A DNA stretch of 55,683 nucleotides from a virus. Position 1 is the stretch's first letter. Each line of letters starts with the position of its first letter. The DNA lies in IMG/VR virus record IMGVR_UViG_3300023174_000203, positions 1-55,683 of that record; one strand, written 5' to 3'. Shown one piece after another: positions 33,675 through 41,245 of the stretch. Under the pieces are notes generated by a model, which was not told where the DNA came from, ran no database searches, and was given only the letters and a program-made list of their open reading frames with translations. The position numbers and the translations under genes were made by a program.

Positions 33675-34546
33675 TTTAACTCCATCTCATATGCTGATCT
33701 ACACATATCAGCCAACGATCTTTCAACTGTTAGATACTCAGAAGTTCCATCGATTTCAAGAATATCAGGATCTCCTTCACGACGTGGACCAAATTCTTCA
33801 AGCCAACTTTTGCCTGTAACATCTTTCATTATATCAAGAACCTCTAAATTTGTAAACCCTTTATTTGAACCAAGGCATTCATATTCAGCATTCTTAGGAT
33901 TAGAAAAAGCAGCATTCACTATCGCTTTAGCAAGATCAACAACATGAATATAATCCCTAATACAAGTACCATCTCGTGTAGGATAGTCACCTCCATTTAT
34001 GATTACCTTTTCTCTTTTACCTGCAGCAGCTTCTGCAGCAACTCTAATTAAATGTGTTGAGGGACCAAACTGACGATGTTCACCATTAGAACCAGCAACA
34101 TTGAAGAATCTAAAGATTGTATAACCAGGTGCTAACTGTCGAATAACATCTTCAGCTGCTACTTTAGATTTTGCATATGGAGAAACAGGATCAAATGCTC
34201 CTGCTGTTGATGCGAATATAAAATGTTTACACTTTACATTCTTAAGAATATTAATTGTTCCATTTAAATTAGTATCGTAGTATTCATATGGCTTTTCCAT
34301 ACTCTCACCAACTCGTACTAATCCAGCAAGATGAATTACTACGTCATACATAAGACCATGTTGAATATCACGCACATCTTTTTGTATAAGCGTATGACAA
34401 TATGGATTAATATAATTTCTATATGCTGTGTCTATATCAAGAGCTGTAATATAAACTTCACGTGCATTTACTTGCTTATATAATTCTTTCAATACATGAG
34501 CACCAATATAACCCGTAGCTCCTGTTACTAATATGCTTGTAGCCAT
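33671..34546 (-). CDS. galE: UDP-glucose 4-epimerase-like enzyme (GalE, SDR family)
   Basis: 291 residues. NAD-binding GATGYIG (9-15), the catalytic S/Y-x3-K (Y124, K128 in SPYAKSK) and the GalE signature RDGTCIRDYIHVVDLA (191-206). It interconverts UDP-Glc and UDP-Gal, supplying UDP-Galp to Glf encoded downstream. It is shorter than E. coli GalE (338) but contains all motifs. AAGGA lies before the ATG. Confidence 0.9.
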   Translation of the reverse strand: MATSILVTGATGYIGAHVLKELYKQVNAREVYITALDIDTAYRNYINPYCHTLIQKDVRDIQHGLMYDVVIHLAGLVRVGESMEKPYEYYDTNLNGTINILKNVKCKHFIFASTAGAFDPVSPYAKSKVAAEDVIRQLAPGYTIFRFFNVAGSNGEHRQFGPSTHLIRVAAEAAAGKREKVIINGGDYPTRDGTCIRDYIHVVDLAKAIVNAAFSNPKNAEYECLGSNKGFTNLEVLDIMKDVTGKSWLEEFGPRREGDPDILEIDGTSEYLTVERSLADMCRSAYEMELK

Positions 34547-34890
34547 TCTTTACAATCCTTTAATATCTCATTTACTTTATCATGATCGTTCATCATTCTA
34601 TTTCTAGGTGATGGATGTGGCAAGGTGTAATGCTCGATGCCTAGTGTATTTAGCGTCTTCGAAACATGACCACCTAATGCAATCACACGATAATAGTCTA
34701 TAATTTGAACTAATAGACTATCATAATCTATTTCTTTAAAGTCCCATTCAGGATCATCAGAGAGATTTGTAAACGAGACGACGCCTGTGCCGAGATAATC
34801 AATCCACGAACACAGGCGATTCCAAGCTCCGTTCTTATGTACTTTGTTTGCTAATCGGGATGGGTTCAAACCCACTATTATAGTCTGCAC
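34528..34890 (-). CDS. mini uracil-DNA-glycosylase-superfamily protein (SMUG-like motifs)
   Basis: 120 residues with GTG start (34888-34890). GLNPSR (7-12) corresponds to UDG motif 1 (GxNPG-like), LGGHVSKTL (72-80) to the conserved middle strand and HPSPRNR (92-98) to motif 2. HPSPRN is the SMUG1 form of that motif. SMUG1 removes uracil and 5-hydroxymethyluracil, which would arise by deamination of hydroxymethylcytosine. The protein is half the usual length. It overlaps the dCMP deaminase gene by 56 bases. Confidence 0.68.
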   Translation of the reverse strand: MQTIIVGLNPSRLANKVHKNGAWNRLCSWIDYLGTGVVSFTNLSDDPEWDFKEIDYDSLLVQIIDYYRVIALGGHVSKTLNTLGIEHYTLPHPSPRNRMMNDHDKVNEILKDCKEWLQAY

Positions 34891-35323
34891 AATATTCAGA
34901 ATATTTTACGCCTGCTTCATCAAACATATCTCGTGTGTCTTCCCACGATTTTAGCCAACGAAGATCAACGTATTGGTCAGTAAAAATATGAACTTCTTTA
35001 ATGCCTACTTGAATAATACCTTTAGCACATTCACTGCATATAGGAAGTCCATACACGTATAATGCTGCACCATCAAGAGATACACCAGAGAATGTCGCGT
35101 TATAGATAACGTTCATCTCAGCATGCACTACATATTTGTATTTAGTAGGCCTATCATCTAATCTTTCAATTGAATCATCAATGCCTCGAGGAAAACCATT
35201 ATAACCTTGAGAAAGAATTTGGCCTTTGCTTCCTACTGCAACAGCACCAATTTTTCTAGATGGATCTTTACTCCAATCAGAAACTTCTTTTGCAAGATTT
35301 AAATATCTTTTATTCCATCTCAT
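34835..35323 (-). CDS. cd: dCMP deaminase
   Basis: Makes dUMP from dCMP. 162 residues: GYNGFPRG (40-47), zinc/catalytic HAE (67-69) and PICSEC (94-99), as in T4 Cd and bacterial ComEB. It feeds dUMP to ThyX, while gp42 takes dCMP to the hydroxymethyl form. The ATG overlaps the gp42 stop (ATGA). The C-terminal 18 codons overlap the glycosylase-like gene in another frame. Confidence 0.94.
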   Translation of the reverse strand: MRWNKRYLNLAKEVSDWSKDPSRKIGAVAVGSKGQILSQGYNGFPRGIDDSIERLDDRPTKYKYVVHAEMNVIYNATFSGVSLDGAALYVYGLPICSECAKGIIQVGIKEVHIFTDQYVDLRWLKSWEDTRDMFDEAGVKYSEYCADYNSGFEPIPISKQST

Positions 35324-35967
35324 TTTACTAATCCAAAATGTCTTTCATATACATGAAGACTTCCTACACTCCAGATAATATCTCCAAGTTCAACACCAAG
35401 TTCATCGCATAATGCAAGAGCAACATATTCTTGCCATGCATAATCATTCTTATAACCGAAGACAACATCATTACTTCGCATTTGAACAACTACTTGTAGC
35501 TTATTATCACGAATCATGTATTGAACAGCATTTGTGCAGATGAAGTCACTCATACCATCAATATTATAATCATTCCAAATCATTGGACGAGTATAGATCA
35601 TGCATGCACGGCGAGAGAATGGATTACGACGAAGTTCTTCTAGAACATTTTGATATTGATTCCAGTTCTCATCATGCCAAATAAGATAACCATAGTTAGA
35701 ATTAATCCAACCTTGAGTAGATGCAACTTGTTTCCATATATCAGGAGGACCACCGGGAATATCACCAACATTCAATGACATTGATTTATACCAATCAAGT
35801 TCACGTTGAATATACTCTTGATTAGGAGTACCAAAGATTGCAGGTTTATCAGCCAAGAAAGTTGCACCGATAATCTCGATCATGTTGACGCCAGTTTTAT
35901 CCTGGACAAATTTCTTCTGTTCAAGATTGCGTACAAATATATCTCGAATGTTATCAATACTCATCAT
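35320..35967 (-). CDS. 42: dCMP hydroxymethylase gp42
   Basis: Converts dCMP to 5-hydroxymethyl-dCMP. 215 residues of thymidylate-synthase fold that align strongly with remembered T4 gp42: DKTGVNMIEIIGATF, YIQRELDWYK, TNAVQYMIRD, MRSNDVVFG and SLHVYERHF. Catalytic Cys is C144 (DFICTN). The specificity position has Asp (D175 in KNDYAWQ), where dUMP-using synthases have Asn. This supports dCMP as substrate. It is about 30 residues shorter than T4 gp42 at the C-terminus, but the ATGA overlap with the next gene shows this is the natural end. Confidence 0.93.
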   Translation of the reverse strand: MMSIDNIRDIFVRNLEQKKFVQDKTGVNMIEIIGATFLADKPAIFGTPNQEYIQRELDWYKSMSLNVGDIPGGPPDIWKQVASTQGWINSNYGYLIWHDENWNQYQNVLEELRRNPFSRRACMIYTRPMIWNDYNIDGMSDFICTNAVQYMIRDNKLQVVVQMRSNDVVFGYKNDYAWQEYVALALCDELGVELGDIIWSVGSLHVYERHFGLVK

Positions 35968-36299
35968 GGTATCATCTTCCTATTCAAGAAGTCACGAGTA
36001 GTTGATTGACCTTCGATACCACCACGCATGTAAGCAACAAAGAACGATGCATAGTTAATTAGATCGACTGCTGAATCTTCCATTGATTCAAAGTTTGGAA
36101 CATAATTAGGATCATTTTCCATCGCTTCCATAACAGATTGAATGCGAAGAATTTTACCATTCATTACATCTAGAATTGATGCGCAACCACGTGGATAGTA
36201 GTCTGCTTGTTTGATACGACTATTAGGATTCTGATAATCGTTTGATTTGCGGGTTTGAATTTCAGCAGCTTGTTGTAGGACTTTTAAAGATTCTTTCAT
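35964..36299 (-). CDS. Nmad1/DUF1599-like nucleotide-modification-associated protein
   Basis: 111 residues. KSNDYQNPNSR (18-28), GKILRIQSV and the ESMEDSAVDLINYASFFV helix resemble DUF1599, a domain that has been linked to phage nucleotide modification. No catalytic role is known to me. It is the first gene behind the promoter at 36320 and is coupled to gp42 by ATGA. ATG 36297-36299 with GGAG five bases upstream is chosen over the GTG two codons earlier. Confidence 0.75.
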   Translation of the reverse strand: MKESLKVLQQAAEIQTRKSNDYQNPNSRIKQADYYPRGCASILDVMNGKILRIQSVMEAMENDPNYVPNFESMEDSAVDLINYASFFVAYMRGGIEGQSTTRDFLNRKMIP

Positions 36300-36319
36300 G
36301 TACACTCCATAAAAAATAA

Positions 36320-36349
36320 ATTATATCACACATAAAAAAATAAGTACAC
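36320..36349 (-). promoter_or_regulatory. early/middle-type promoter of the hydroxymethylase-sugar operon
   Basis: GTGTAC (36344-36349), 18 bp, TATAAT (36320-36325). No other promoter of this type is visible until the one at 25801, so this may drive an approximately 10-kb operon including gp42, glf, gp45, gp44, gp62 and regA. Confidence 0.85.
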
Positions 36350-36867
36350 TATATATTTCTCACGTTATAATAATATCCATCCCCATAATTAGAAGGAGAT
36401 AACGCATTCATAACACGTTCAACCTTTTGAACTTCACATAATTTAAATTGAACAACATCACCTGCTCTCAATGGAGATTCAGGTGGTTTAGGATAATATT
36501 TGTAGAATGCAAAATGCGTTACATTTCCACTTCGTAGATTTTCCATGTAATAGATAGTCTTATCCTCTGGAACATTGAAGTATTTTGAAGTGATTATCTT
36601 ACAATCTACCTTTGTATCTTCAACAATAAAATCATGGTAGATATTTACTGGTTTTTCTACTAATTTTTTCTTTAGTAGTTGATATTCAATTGCAAGACAA
36701 TCAGCGTGCATTATGCGACGCCAATCTTCACGACCATTTGCACGAAACTTATTTTTCATCTTATCGCGAAAAGCGATAAATTCTTCAGTCACTTCAAATG
36801 TTTCAACTTCCTCATGAATATTAGAGAGGTAGTTGTACAGAGTTGAGGAGTCCGTGATTGTGTTCAT
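36349..36867 (-). CDS. conserved phage protein, possible nuclease-like fold
   Basis: 172 residues from ATG 36865-36867. An N-terminal helical half has REDWRRIMHADCLAIEYQLL. The second half reads HDFIVEDTKVDCK, which loosely fits a D-x(n)-(D/E)-x-K nuclease core, then a beta-rich region with LRAGDVVQFKL. The nuclease idea is weak. It overlaps the MazG gene end by 47 bases in another frame. Confidence 0.6.
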   Translation of the reverse strand: MNTITDSSTLYNYLSNIHEEVETFEVTEEFIAFRDKMKNKFRANGREDWRRIMHADCLAIEYQLLKKKLVEKPVNIYHDFIVEDTKVDCKIITSKYFNVPEDKTIYYMENLRSGNVTHFAFYKYYPKPPESPLRAGDVVQFKLCEVQKVERVMNALSPSNYGDGYYYNVRNI

Positions 36868-37228
36868 GTGAGGGTGCTTTCCATCCTTCAGGTTTAATAA
36901 GGTCAGGCAGACCAAGTGGATTAGGACGTGATTCTTTTATACCAATTTGTTTACTCATATTGGCTTTATGTACTTCGTCCCATGCCTTTTGTGCATCTAC
37001 ATTAAAAAGATCTAGAGTGCCAATTGCAACAACACAAAGATCGATCAATGCATCTACAACATCTTCTGCAGATTCTGCAGTTCTAAGTTCAGTCATTTCT
37101 TCTTCAAGAAATTTTACACGAAACTCTAGAAACTTTTTTAGTTTTTCAGAATCAAACTCTTGAATTTTTGGTTTTACACCATAGTGTTCATGCATATTGG
37201 CAATATCGCCAACCCAATCTGTTAACAT
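36821..37228 (-). CDS. MazG-like nucleotide pyrophosphohydrolase
   Basis: 135 residues from ATG 37226-37228, which has GGAG six bases upstream (a second ATG four codons earlier overlaps the preceding stop). EEEM (42-45) and EDVVDALIDL (55-64) supply the E-x2-E and E-x2-D metal sites of all-alpha NTP pyrophosphatases. T4 gp56, which removes dCTP in hydroxymethylcytosine phages, belongs to the same broad fold, so dCTP clearance is an attractive but untested role here. Confidence 0.82.
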   Translation of the reverse strand: MLTDWVGDIANMHEHYGVKPKIQEFDSEKLKKFLEFRVKFLEEEMTELRTAESAEDVVDALIDLCVVAIGTLDLFNVDAQKAWDEVHKANMSKQIGIKESRPNPLGLPDLIKPEGWKAPSHEHNHGLLNSVQLPL

Positions 37229-37239
37229 GCTGTTCTCCA

Positions 37240-37392
37240 TTACTTGTCTTTTACGCCACATTGCTCTTCCTTTTTCTCAATACATATTGCTTGAACGGGT
37301 TTTGGATATTCAACATAGTTATCAATCACTTTTCCTGCTCCCCACCACCCAAAGTATGTAAAGAATCCTGCAACTATCCATTCAACAATCAT
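37240..37392 (-). CDS. 50-residue membrane protein
   Basis: MIVEWIVAGFFTYFGWWGAGK start gives one hydrophobic segment, then a soluble tail with two Cys ending CGVKDK. The ATG overlaps the stop of the preceding small gene (ATGA) and its TAA overlaps the first ATG of the MazG frame. I choose this start over a longer frame because of that coupling. Confidence 0.68.
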   Translation of the reverse strand: MIVEWIVAGFFTYFGWWGAGKVIDNYVEYPKPVQAICIEKKEEQCGVKDK

Positions 37393-37511
37393 AGTAATAT
37401 TCCAATCAAAATTAATAGTCCAAGCCATTCCATAAACGTAAGCCTTTGATAAAACGCTAAGACGCTTGGAGCATACCTGCACATCCAAGCCTCAATGAAG
37501 TAAGTATCCAT
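37389..37511 (-). CDS. 40-residue membrane peptide
   Basis: Starts MDTYFIEAWMCRYAP and ends with hydrophobic EWLGLLILIGILL, a tail-anchor-like layout. It starts one base after the preceding small gene's stop and its stop overlaps the next ATG. It is part of a three-gene string of membrane peptides, function unknown. Confidence 0.6.
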   Translation of the reverse strand: MDTYFIEAWMCRYAPSVLAFYQRLTFMEWLGLLILIGILL

Positions 37512-37512
37512 T

Positions 37513-37605
37513 TTATGGTTGCTCACGATCTATCATTGCATCAATAACAAGATAGATTGCAGCAAAAAAAGCTGCTATACAACAAACAATTTCAAATGTA
37601 TCCAT
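37513..37605 (-). CDS. 30-residue single-TM peptide
   Basis: Starts MDTFEIVCCIAAFFAAIYLV, with an acidic end. A perfect AGGAG lies eight bases before the ATG, and the promoter at 37639 is just upstream, so it is the leader gene of its operon. Two Cys in the membrane segment are notable. Confidence 0.62.
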   Translation of the reverse strand: MDTFEIVCCIAAFFAAIYLVIDAMIDREQP

Positions 37606-37638
37606 AATTAAGCTCCTAATTAATCAGTTTATAAGGAT

Positions 37639-37667
37639 ATTATACACTAACTGCCAGAAATGTACAC
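37639..37667 (-). promoter_or_regulatory. early/middle-type promoter of small-membrane/MazG operon
   Basis: GTGTAC (37662-37667), 17 bp, TATAAT (37639-37644), then ATCCTTATA as at 14266. The upstream element lies at 37691-37701. Confidence 0.83.
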
Positions 37668-37690
37668 AAGTTTGTTAGAAAAGTGTATCT

Positions 37691-37701
37691 GGAATGATAC
37701 A
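37691..37701 (-). promoter_or_regulatory. upstream promoter element TGTATCATTCC, copy 2
   Basis: Identical to 14319-14329 and 23 bp before the GTGTAC box in both cases. Confidence 0.55.
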
Positions 37702-37722
37702 AATTTGTTTCCAGTAGGAAAT

Positions 37723-38259
37723 TTACACATAAGAAATTTTCTTTTCTGACAATAAGTCATTTTTCTTAGCCCGGATGAACTGTTGCTTCTTTTTTAATGC
37801 TTTATCAAGATGATAACGATGTACTTTAGTTGTAAAATTTATACCTTCCATATGATCTAGCTCATGGAGGAAAACTCTAGCAGTAAGACCATCAAATTTC
37901 TCAGTAACCGTCTCACCATTTGGCATTGTGTAACGCACTTTGATTATTCTAGGACGTTTTATCTTAAGATATACATATTGATATGTTAAACATCCTTCTT
38001 CTAGAGCAATTTCTGTTTCGTATGATGCATCAATTATCCTAGGATTAAAACATGCCATTACAGGGTTGTTTGCGATCACAAATACGCGATAAGGAAGTCC
38101 ACATTGGTTAGCAGAAAGACCAAGACCGTTGTTTTTTAACATAGTCTCTGTTAGATTTTTTGCTAACTCAATAGGATCTATTGGAGGATCATCAAAATCA
38201 AAATGTTCTAGTTTAGTAGAAAGTAAAGGGTGATCAGGTTTAACTAATTCATATATCAT
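37723..38259 (-). CDS. def: peptide deformylase
   Basis: Removes the formyl group from nascent N-termini. 178 residues with all three motifs: GLGLSANQ (45-52; motif 1 with Ser replacing Ala), EEGCL (87-91; zinc Cys) and HELDH (132-136; HExxH zinc/catalytic). It is longer than the trimmed deformylases of marine cyanophages and includes a C-terminal helix with Lys-rich end. Common in aquatic phages. Confidence 0.94.
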   Translation of the reverse strand: MIYELVKPDHPLLSTKLEHFDFDDPPIDPIELAKNLTETMLKNNGLGLSANQCGLPYRVFVIANNPVMACFNPRIIDASYETEIALEEGCLTYQYVYLKIKRPRIIKVRYTMPNGETVTEKFDGLTARVFLHELDHMEGINFTTKVHRYHLDKALKKKQQFIRAKKNDLLSEKKISYV

Positions 38260-38465
38260 ATTGTTTCACTCCATTTCTTTCCGCATGATAGACAGCTAAT
38301 ATCATTTACGTGTTTGTTTTTATCAGGATTTATGTTATTACCCTGAGCGTCGTATGTTGGTTGATAGTACGCCAACGTTGAAGTAGATTTAACTATAGAT
38401 CGTAGGCAATCATCTCGACTACAACCTGGACCACCGTCTACAAATTCTGCTAAAAAGCTTGTCAT
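38256..38465 (-). CDS. small zinc-ribbon-like protein
   Basis: 69 residues. Cys pairs CSRDDC (15-20) and CLSCGKKW (58-65) could bind zinc. Conserved-looking small protein between gp46 and deformylase. Function unknown. Overlaps both neighbours by four bases. Confidence 0.72.
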   Translation of the reverse strand: MTSFLAEFVDGGPGCSRDDCLRSIVKSTSTLAYYQPTYDAQGNNINPDKNKHVNDISCLSCGKKWSETI

Positions 38466-40180
38466 GTTGCGATCCTACTAAAATTTTTATGCTTTTCAAA
38501 TTTAATCACACTATGGAACTTGTCGTATAGCTGATCACCCTTATGGCTTATGATGAATACATTTGTATCTTGTGCAAGTCCATTTAAGATCTTAATAAAT
38601 TCATCTGTGCCACCACTATCTAAAGAACTATCAAATACTTCATCCATAATTAATAAATTAGTTGTCGATGAGTTTCTTAGTTTAGCAACAGCTCTCCATG
38701 CAAATAACAATGCAAGATCGATTCTCATCTTCTCACCTTCAGAGAAACTTGCATAACTAAATTCATCTCTAAATCGTGACTTAATTGTTTCTTCGAAGTT
38801 CTCATTCAATTCAAAGTTAACAAAGAAGTCCATTGCAGATAGATACTTATTAATCAATTGATTGATAATTGGAATATACTGACGAATGATTCGTGTTTTA
38901 ATTCCACCATCTTTCAATAAACTAGATGCTACATCTAATATCTGTTTTTCCTTTGATAGATCTTCTTTCTTTATAATAGATTGTTTAAGCTCTGTCTTGA
39001 GAGCTTGAAGATCTATATTACTGTCATCATTATTTGCAACAGTCTGTTGAAGCTTTATAATTTCTTTTCTAAGATCGTTTTCAAAGTTATTCCACATTGT
39101 TATCTTAGTATTTAGCTCAGAGATCTTTTTATTATTCTCAGTGATAGATTTATTGATAACCTGAATTGCTGCAATACGATCCATTGCTGAATTAAATTCT
39201 TGTTGAAGAAGATCAGTGCCATCTTCTATATCTTTAATCTGCTTACTGTTTTTATCTATGATCTCATGCTTATGACCATCTTGAATTCCTTGCTTACAAG
39301 TAGGGCAATCATTATTGTCTTCAAAGAATTTAACATCCTTTTTCAGCTTAACTAATTTAACTCCTACTTTACGACGAAGATCTTCAAGCTGCTCATACTT
39401 CTTTTGAATTTTTTCTTTATCAGAAATAGAAATCTCTGCAGTTGTATTTAGTATTTCGTATTTTTGAATTTCAATCGCTGCTTGATTCTTAGATTCAACA
39501 ATACCATTTAACTGAATTTCTTTCTGTTTAACTACTTCATCATTGCTAGTACGAATAGTCTCTAGATGTTTCTTATGCATCTCAATCTTATCTGAGATTG
39601 ATTTCATCTCAAAGCTAATTGATACTAGATCTTCTTTGTTTGATTGAACTTTCTCTTTAAGAATGGTATTCATCATAGAAAAGATTTGAATATCCAAAAG
39701 ATCTTCAATAACTTGACGACGAGTGCCAGCAGGTAACTGCATGAAAGGAATAAAGTTTGCAGAACCAAGAACAACGATCTGATTAAACGACTTATGATTA
39801 AGCTTTAGAATATTCTTTTCTAGATACTCTTGATAATCACGAGTAGCAGAATCTTGATTCATCAGAGTTCCATTCTGATAGATCTCAAATATTCCTGGTT
39901 TTAATCCACGTCTAATTAGATATTCACTTCTACCTACATTAAATTCAACTTCAACTAATAGATTCTTTTGTGTAATAGAGTTTACTAGTTGAGGCTTATT
40001 AATGTTTCGAAATGGTTTGCCATACAACGAAAACAACAAAGCGTCGAGGATGGTAGATTTACCTGCACCATTTTCCCCGACGATTAGAGTAGATTTATTT
40101 CTTGTTAAATCAATCTCAGTAAATAGATTTCCTGTAGAGATGAAGTTCTTCCATCTCAACTTCTTGAAGTATATTGCCAT
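38462..40180 (-). CDS. 46: recombination endonuclease subunit gp46 (Rad50/SbcC family)
   Basis: ATPase of the end-resection complex with gp47. 572 residues: Walker A GENGAGKS (35-42), coiled coil with zinc hook CPTC (292-295), ABC signature FSEGEKMRIDLALLF near 490 and Walker B LLIMDEVFD near 515. The size matches T4 gp46 (560). Confidence 0.96.
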   Translation of the reverse strand: MAIYFKKLRWKNFISTGNLFTEIDLTRNKSTLIVGENGAGKSTILDALLFSLYGKPFRNINKPQLVNSITQKNLLVEVEFNVGRSEYLIRRGLKPGIFEIYQNGTLMNQDSATRDYQEYLEKNILKLNHKSFNQIVVLGSANFIPFMQLPAGTRRQVIEDLLDIQIFSMMNTILKEKVQSNKEDLVSISFEMKSISDKIEMHKKHLETIRTSNDEVVKQKEIQLNGIVESKNQAAIEIQKYEILNTTAEISISDKEKIQKKYEQLEDLRRKVGVKLVKLKKDVKFFEDNNDCPTCKQGIQDGHKHEIIDKNSKQIKDIEDGTDLLQQEFNSAMDRIAAIQVINKSITENNKKISELNTKITMWNNFENDLRKEIIKLQQTVANNDDSNIDLQALKTELKQSIIKKEDLSKEKQILDVASSLLKDGGIKTRIIRQYIPIINQLINKYLSAMDFFVNFELNENFEETIKSRFRDEFSYASFSEGEKMRIDLALLFAWRAVAKLRNSSTTNLLIMDEVFDSSLDSGGTDEFIKILNGLAQDTNVFIISHKGDQLYDKFHSVIKFEKHKNFSRIAT

Positions 40181-40183
40181 AGT

Positions 40184-41245
40184 TTATTCCACAGCCAAAG
40201 CTTCATTATATAATGTATTCATTAATTTGTACACATCTTTTTTATCAGCATTCATCTCAATAGAATCTACATACTTATTGAGCATCGTAATCATATCTTC
40301 TGCTTGATTGATAATCTCTTCATCATCTTCTAAATTCAAATTAAGATTATCATCAACTACCTGAATACCAGAGATTCCTAGTTTTTCAAGTTTTTCAATT
40401 ACAAGATCAAACCAATATGGATTTGTTTTGTTGTGAACGATTACTTTGATAAACCCATCTTTATACGCATCAATAGGAATATTGACAACTTCATCATATG
40501 TTTTATCTGCATCATTATAATGTAGTTTATGAAACATACGATATGGGTTTTCAATAAACTCTAATTGCCTTTGATGTAGATCGAATAGATGAAAGCCTCG
40601 TGGGTCATTATAGTCAGACCATGTAAGCTCATATGGGTTGCCCAAATAAGTAACATGACCATCAGTAGACCTGTGATGATAGTGACCACTGAATACAGAT
40701 TCAAACTTTTTAAACATGTCTTTAGATAGGCCTTCATGAGATTCCATTCCTTTGTACATCGCAAAACCAGCGATCTCAAAATGACCCATGCAAAGTGTCG
40801 ATGGAGTATCGTTTATTTCTTTCATGCATTCATGATAATTATCTGCGCATATCCATGGCACCATACATATCTCTGTACCTTCAATATGGATAGTTGCAGC
40901 AGAATTTATAACATGAATATTATCGTATTCTGCTAATAACAATTCAGGACTATTAACATCATTTGTATTTTTAAAATACGTGTCATGATTTCCAGTTAAC
41001 ATCCAAACTTTAATATTTCTCTCTGCTAATTTATCAAAGAACATCTTCTTAGCACGATCTAGAGAATAGAAGTTTACATACTTTCTTCTATCAAAAGTAT
41101 CCCCAAGAATAAGCACATGATTAATATCAGTTTTATCAAGAACAGGGAAGAAAACATTTTCGTAGAATCTTTCATAGAAGTCAAGGAATGAAGTAGAATC
41201 ATTTCTTGCACCAAAATGCTGATCAGTTATTAACGCTACTTTCAT
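40184..41245 (-). CDS. 47: recombination endonuclease subunit gp47 (Mre11/SbcD family)
   Basis: Nuclease partner of gp46. 353 residues with phosphoesterase motifs DQH (8-10), GDTFDR (48-53), GNHD (85-88), MGHFE near 155 and SGHYHH near 185. The start overlaps the end of gene 55 by 23 bases and the gene ends three bases before gene 46, as in T4 order. Confidence 0.96.
   Translation of the reverse strand: MKVALITDQHFGARNDSTSFLDFYERFYENVFFPVLDKTDINHVLILGDTFDRRKYVNFYSLDRAKKMFFDKLAERNIKVWMLTGNHDTYFKNTNDVNSPELLLAEYDNIHVINSAATIHIEGTEICMVPWICADNYHECMKEINDTPSTLCMGHFEIAGFAMYKGMESHEGLSKDMFKKFESVFSGHYHHRSTDGHVTYLGNPYELTWSDYNDPRGFHLFDLHQRQLEFIENPYRMFHKLHYNDADKTYDEVVNIPIDAYKDGFIKVIVHNKTNPYWFDLVIEKLEKLGISGIQVVDDNLNLNLEDDEEIINQAEDMITMLNKYVDSIEMNADKKDVYKLMNTLYNEALAVE

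Noticed and set aside
34528-34890. Discarding the 120-codon frame because it overlaps the deaminase by 56 bases and starts with GTG
   Set aside because: Both UDG-type motifs are intact and correctly ordered, so I kept it as a gene despite the overlap.
35320-35967. Call as a thymidylate synthase (ThyA)
   Set aside because: The specificity position has Asp, not Asn, and the sequence tracks T4 gp42 over its length. dTMP synthesis is covered by ThyX.
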